Positions 62,244 through 64,000 of a stretch of DNA of 64,000 nucleotides are shown here, piece after piece. The stretch spans positions 62,001 to 126,000 of the forward strand of contig NZ_CP060394.1 of NCBI RefSeq assembly GCF_014274465.1. Reading direction: 5' to 3'. The position numbers and the translations under genes were made by a program. The DNA comes from Alloacidobacterium dinghuense. Lineage in GTDB: Bacteria; Acidobacteriota; Terriglobia; Terriglobales; Acidobacteriaceae. How positions within the stretch are numbered: position 1 is the stretch's first letter; each line of letters opens with the position of its first letter. Under the pieces are notes generated by a model. The model was given only the letters and a program-made list of their open reading frames with translations. It was not told the DNA's origin and made no database searches.

Positions 62244-64000
62244 TTATGGATGAGGCGTGTTTGCCTGTTTCTGTGTCTGGGGCGTTGTCTGTTGTTGTGT
62301 TTGCGGCTTGGCGGATGACGTGTTGTCGTCATCGCTGTTGTCGTCCTGATCTTGCCTGGCGCTGTGCGGCGGCTCGAAGGGCTGCTTGATGCCTTTTTCG
62401 GCGGCGGCTTTGGTGTCGGGCTGGCCGTCGCGAACGGTGAGCGCGGTTTTGTATTCGACCAGGGCTTCGTCGCGCTCTTCACGGATGTCGTGAATGCGGC
62501 CGAGGTAGATGTGCGACCAGGCGAGAATGCGTGGGTCTTTGGAGAGGCGGAGGGTTTCGTTGAAGCTCTTTTCGGCATCGTCCATGCGCCCCTGCATGAC
62601 GCTGGTGAGGGCGAGGATGTAGTCGGCGCGGCCAGGATCGGGCGTGTGCTCGGCTAAGGCTTGCTGGGCAAGCTTTTCCGCTCCGGCGGCGTCGCCCTGG
62701 TGCAATTTGATCTCGGCGAGATCGAGACCGTGCGGCGTGCGGGTGGCGTGGCGGATGACGTCGGAGTCGCCTTCTTCGGCGAAGTGGATGTCGCGGGCGC
62801 GGTGGGTCTGCTGGTCGATGTCCATGCCATAGACCATGGGGCCGATGGCTTCCTTGAGGCTGTCTGGCGTGCGCTCGAAGGCAATGAGCTGGTCGTAGAA
62901 ATATTGAGTGAGGACGAAGCCTGCGACCATGCTCTGGTTCACTGCTTTCTGACGGACGGCGGCGATTTGCTGCAGCGATGCATTGTGCTTTTGCGTTTCG
63001 CGCTCGAGGTCGTTGCGGCGCACATCGTCGGGAATTTTGTATTCGGCGACGTCGGTGTCCATGGTGCGAGCTTCAATGGCGCGGATGAGGCACTCGATGA
63101 CGAGCGAGACGACATCGCTGCGGTACTGGAAGTCGAGAGGCGCGTCGCGCACGGCTTTGAGGATGGGCAGCAGGCGGTCCATGGCGCTGGCGCGCGAGTA
63201 GAGCAGCGGCTCGATCTCATAGTGGAGATACGTGTGACGCGCTTCCTGCATGTGGATGGCGCCGTTCACGGGCGAGGCGACCACGACATAATCAGGGCCA
63301 TAGACGCGGGCGTTGGTTTCCGCGGGCGAGAGCAGCGGCTCAAGCACGACGAGGAAACGGCTGCCGCTGTAGGTGCTGGCCGGCATCTTGAGGTAGACGT
63401 TGGTGGTGACGATCATACGCGTAAGCGGATCGTGCAGTTTGGCTACTTCATCTTCATACGCAGTGTGGTTTGCGATCCAGATGAGGTGAAGCTGGGTGGC
63501 GTCGACGAAGGCGTGCAGCAAGGGCAGCATGTCGATGACCTGGGTTGAGTCAGGGGGCATGTCGTCCTGATCGACGCTGAGGGCGAGCTCGGGCGGCGGG
63601 GTGAGATAGAGCGCGAGCGAGACGTACTGCGCGAGGTCACGGCTGGCGTCGCCGAGGCGATGCTGGCTGATGTAGACGCAGAGCTTGTCGCGGGCGTCGC
63701 GGGATGCTTCAGACTGCTGCATGGCCTGGTTGACCTGGTCGCGGATGCGGGCGCGGACGGGGTCGGATTCGGCGAGGCCGTTGTCATAGCCGCAGGCGTT
63801 GAGGGCGACGGCGACATCGAAGAGCGCTTCACTGGTCTGGAGGCTCACAGTCGGGCCGGCGGGATCGACGAGCGCGGGCGGCTTTTCTTCGCGCGGCTGC
63901 AGTTTTGGCTGCTGTTGCTTTGCCGGTAGATTGGCGGATGGTTGTTGCGCAACTGCCGGGAGCAGGCTCGAAGCGAAGAGTGTGGCGATGACGATGGAAG
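62244..64000 (-). CDS. secreted TPR protein, truncated at right edge
   Basis: The frame stays open from the stop at 62244 to the window edge. Its visible N-terminal part includes SIVIATLFASSLLPAVAQQP, the end of a signal peptide, so the true start lies just beyond 64000. A GTG at 63848 is within the frame and is not the start. At least 580 residues are present. The C-terminal third holds TPR units (AEIKLHQGDAAGAEKLAQQALAE, YILALTSVMQGRMDDAEKSFNET, YLGRIHDIREERDEALVEYKTAL), then a Gln/Thr-rich disordered tail. It probably binds proteins in the periplasm. Confidence 0.83.
   Translation of the reverse strand, partial: SIVIATLFASSLLPAVAQQPSANLPAKQQQPKLQPREEKPPALVDPAGPTVSLQTSEALFDVAVALNACGYDNGLAESDPVRARIRDQVNQAMQQSEASRDARDKLCVYISQHRLGDASRDLAQYVSLALYLTPPPELALSVDQDDMPPDSTQVIDMLPLLHAFVDATQLHLIWIANHTAYEDEVAKLHDPLTRMIVTTNVYLKMPASTYSGSRFLVVLEPLLSPAETNARVYGPDYVVVASPVNGAIHMQEARHTYLHYEIEPLLYSRASAMDRLLPILKAVRDAPLDFQYRSDVVSLVIECLIRAIEARTMDTDVAEYKIPDDVRRNDLERETQKHNASLQQIAAVRQKAVNQSMVAGFVLTQYFYDQLIAFERTPDSLKEAIGPMVYGMDIDQQTHRARDIHFAEEGDSDVIRHATRTPHGLDLAEIKLHQGDAAGAEKLAQQALAEHTPDPGRADYILALTSVMQGRMDDAEKSFNETLRLSKDPRILAWSHIYLGRIHDIREERDEALVEYKTALTVRDGQPDTKAAAEKGIKQPFEPPHSARQDQDDNSDDDNTSSAKPQTQQQTTPQTQKQANTPHP

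Noticed and set aside
62661-63548. A 295-codon plus-strand frame opposite the TPR protein
   Set aside because: It is antisense to an intact TPR gene and shows only compositional bias.

Overview
This window looks like a chromosomal segment of a soil-type Acidobacteriota, probably order Terriglobales (family Acidobacteriaceae). Indicators read from the sequence are an Oar-like TonB-dependent receptor with an N-terminal carboxypeptidase-regulatory domain, an 801-residue duplicated MacB/FtsX permease of the 'acidobacterial duplicated orphan permease' type, many secreted proteins of unknown function, GC-rich coding, frequent GTG/TTG starts backed by good ribosome binding sites, and dispersed palindromes with GGCTTCAGCC-type cores. 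No phage, transposase, CRISPR array or rRNA was seen. One tRNA gene is present.

Layout. 1-8.7 kb: edge-truncated cytochrome c, outer-membrane barrel, class I fumarase, YpdA-like flavoprotein, PAS histidine kinase and a trypsin-like lipoprotein. 8.8-14.7 kb: oxidoreductases, a PIN-type toxin-antitoxin pair, an OmpA-family envelope protein and a LuxR-type regulator whose receiver domain lacks the phosphoacceptor aspartate. 14.8-21.5 kb: TonB receptor, DUF2339 membrane protein, secreted amidohydrolase. 21.5-22.4 kb: gene-free repeats and hairpins next to ftsK. 22.4-25.9 kb: ftsK and uppP. 26-37.2 kb: a compact twelve-gene minus-strand run, asd-lysC-dapB-dapA-hyp-dapD-rnj-hyp-ilvA-like-hipA-like-DUF3037-TPR. 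The first part makes diaminopimelate/lysine precursors from aspartyl phosphate. The last part carries RNase J and an uncharacterised HipA-like kinase/DUF3037 pair. 37.3-46.9 kb: cupredoxin lipoprotein, NAD-type isocitrate dehydrogenase, nrdR, membrane proteins, lytic transglycosylase, HAD phosphatase, duplicated permease, GNAT protein, Cu/Zn superoxide dismutase. 47-49.5 kb: genes of more AT-rich appearance, possibly acquired. 49.5-55.3 kb: tRNA-Ala(CGC) beside an AlaX-type editing protein, an unusual two-domain PstS, then rpoZ and rho. 55.8-64 kb: isoaspartyl peptidase, secreted beta-propeller, small enzymes, WG-repeat protein, threonine synthase and an edge-truncated secreted TPR protein.

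Functional links. Asd, LysC, DapB, DapA and DapD give a near-complete succinylase-route DAP branch, and threonine synthase uses the same aspartate-derived pool. UppP, DAP synthesis, the lytic transglycosylase, OmpA and FtsK all serve the envelope and division. SodC, the cupredoxin protein, YpdA and the cytochrome suggest periplasmic and thiol redox functions.

The best leads for undescribed biology are the HipA-like/DUF3037 pair embedded in the lysine/RNase J run, the phosphorylation-independent LuxR regulator, the two-domain PstS, the AlaX/tRNA-Ala neighbourhood, and the structured repeats and hairpins downstream of ftsK. Functions come from recognition of families and motifs by eye. No database search was run.
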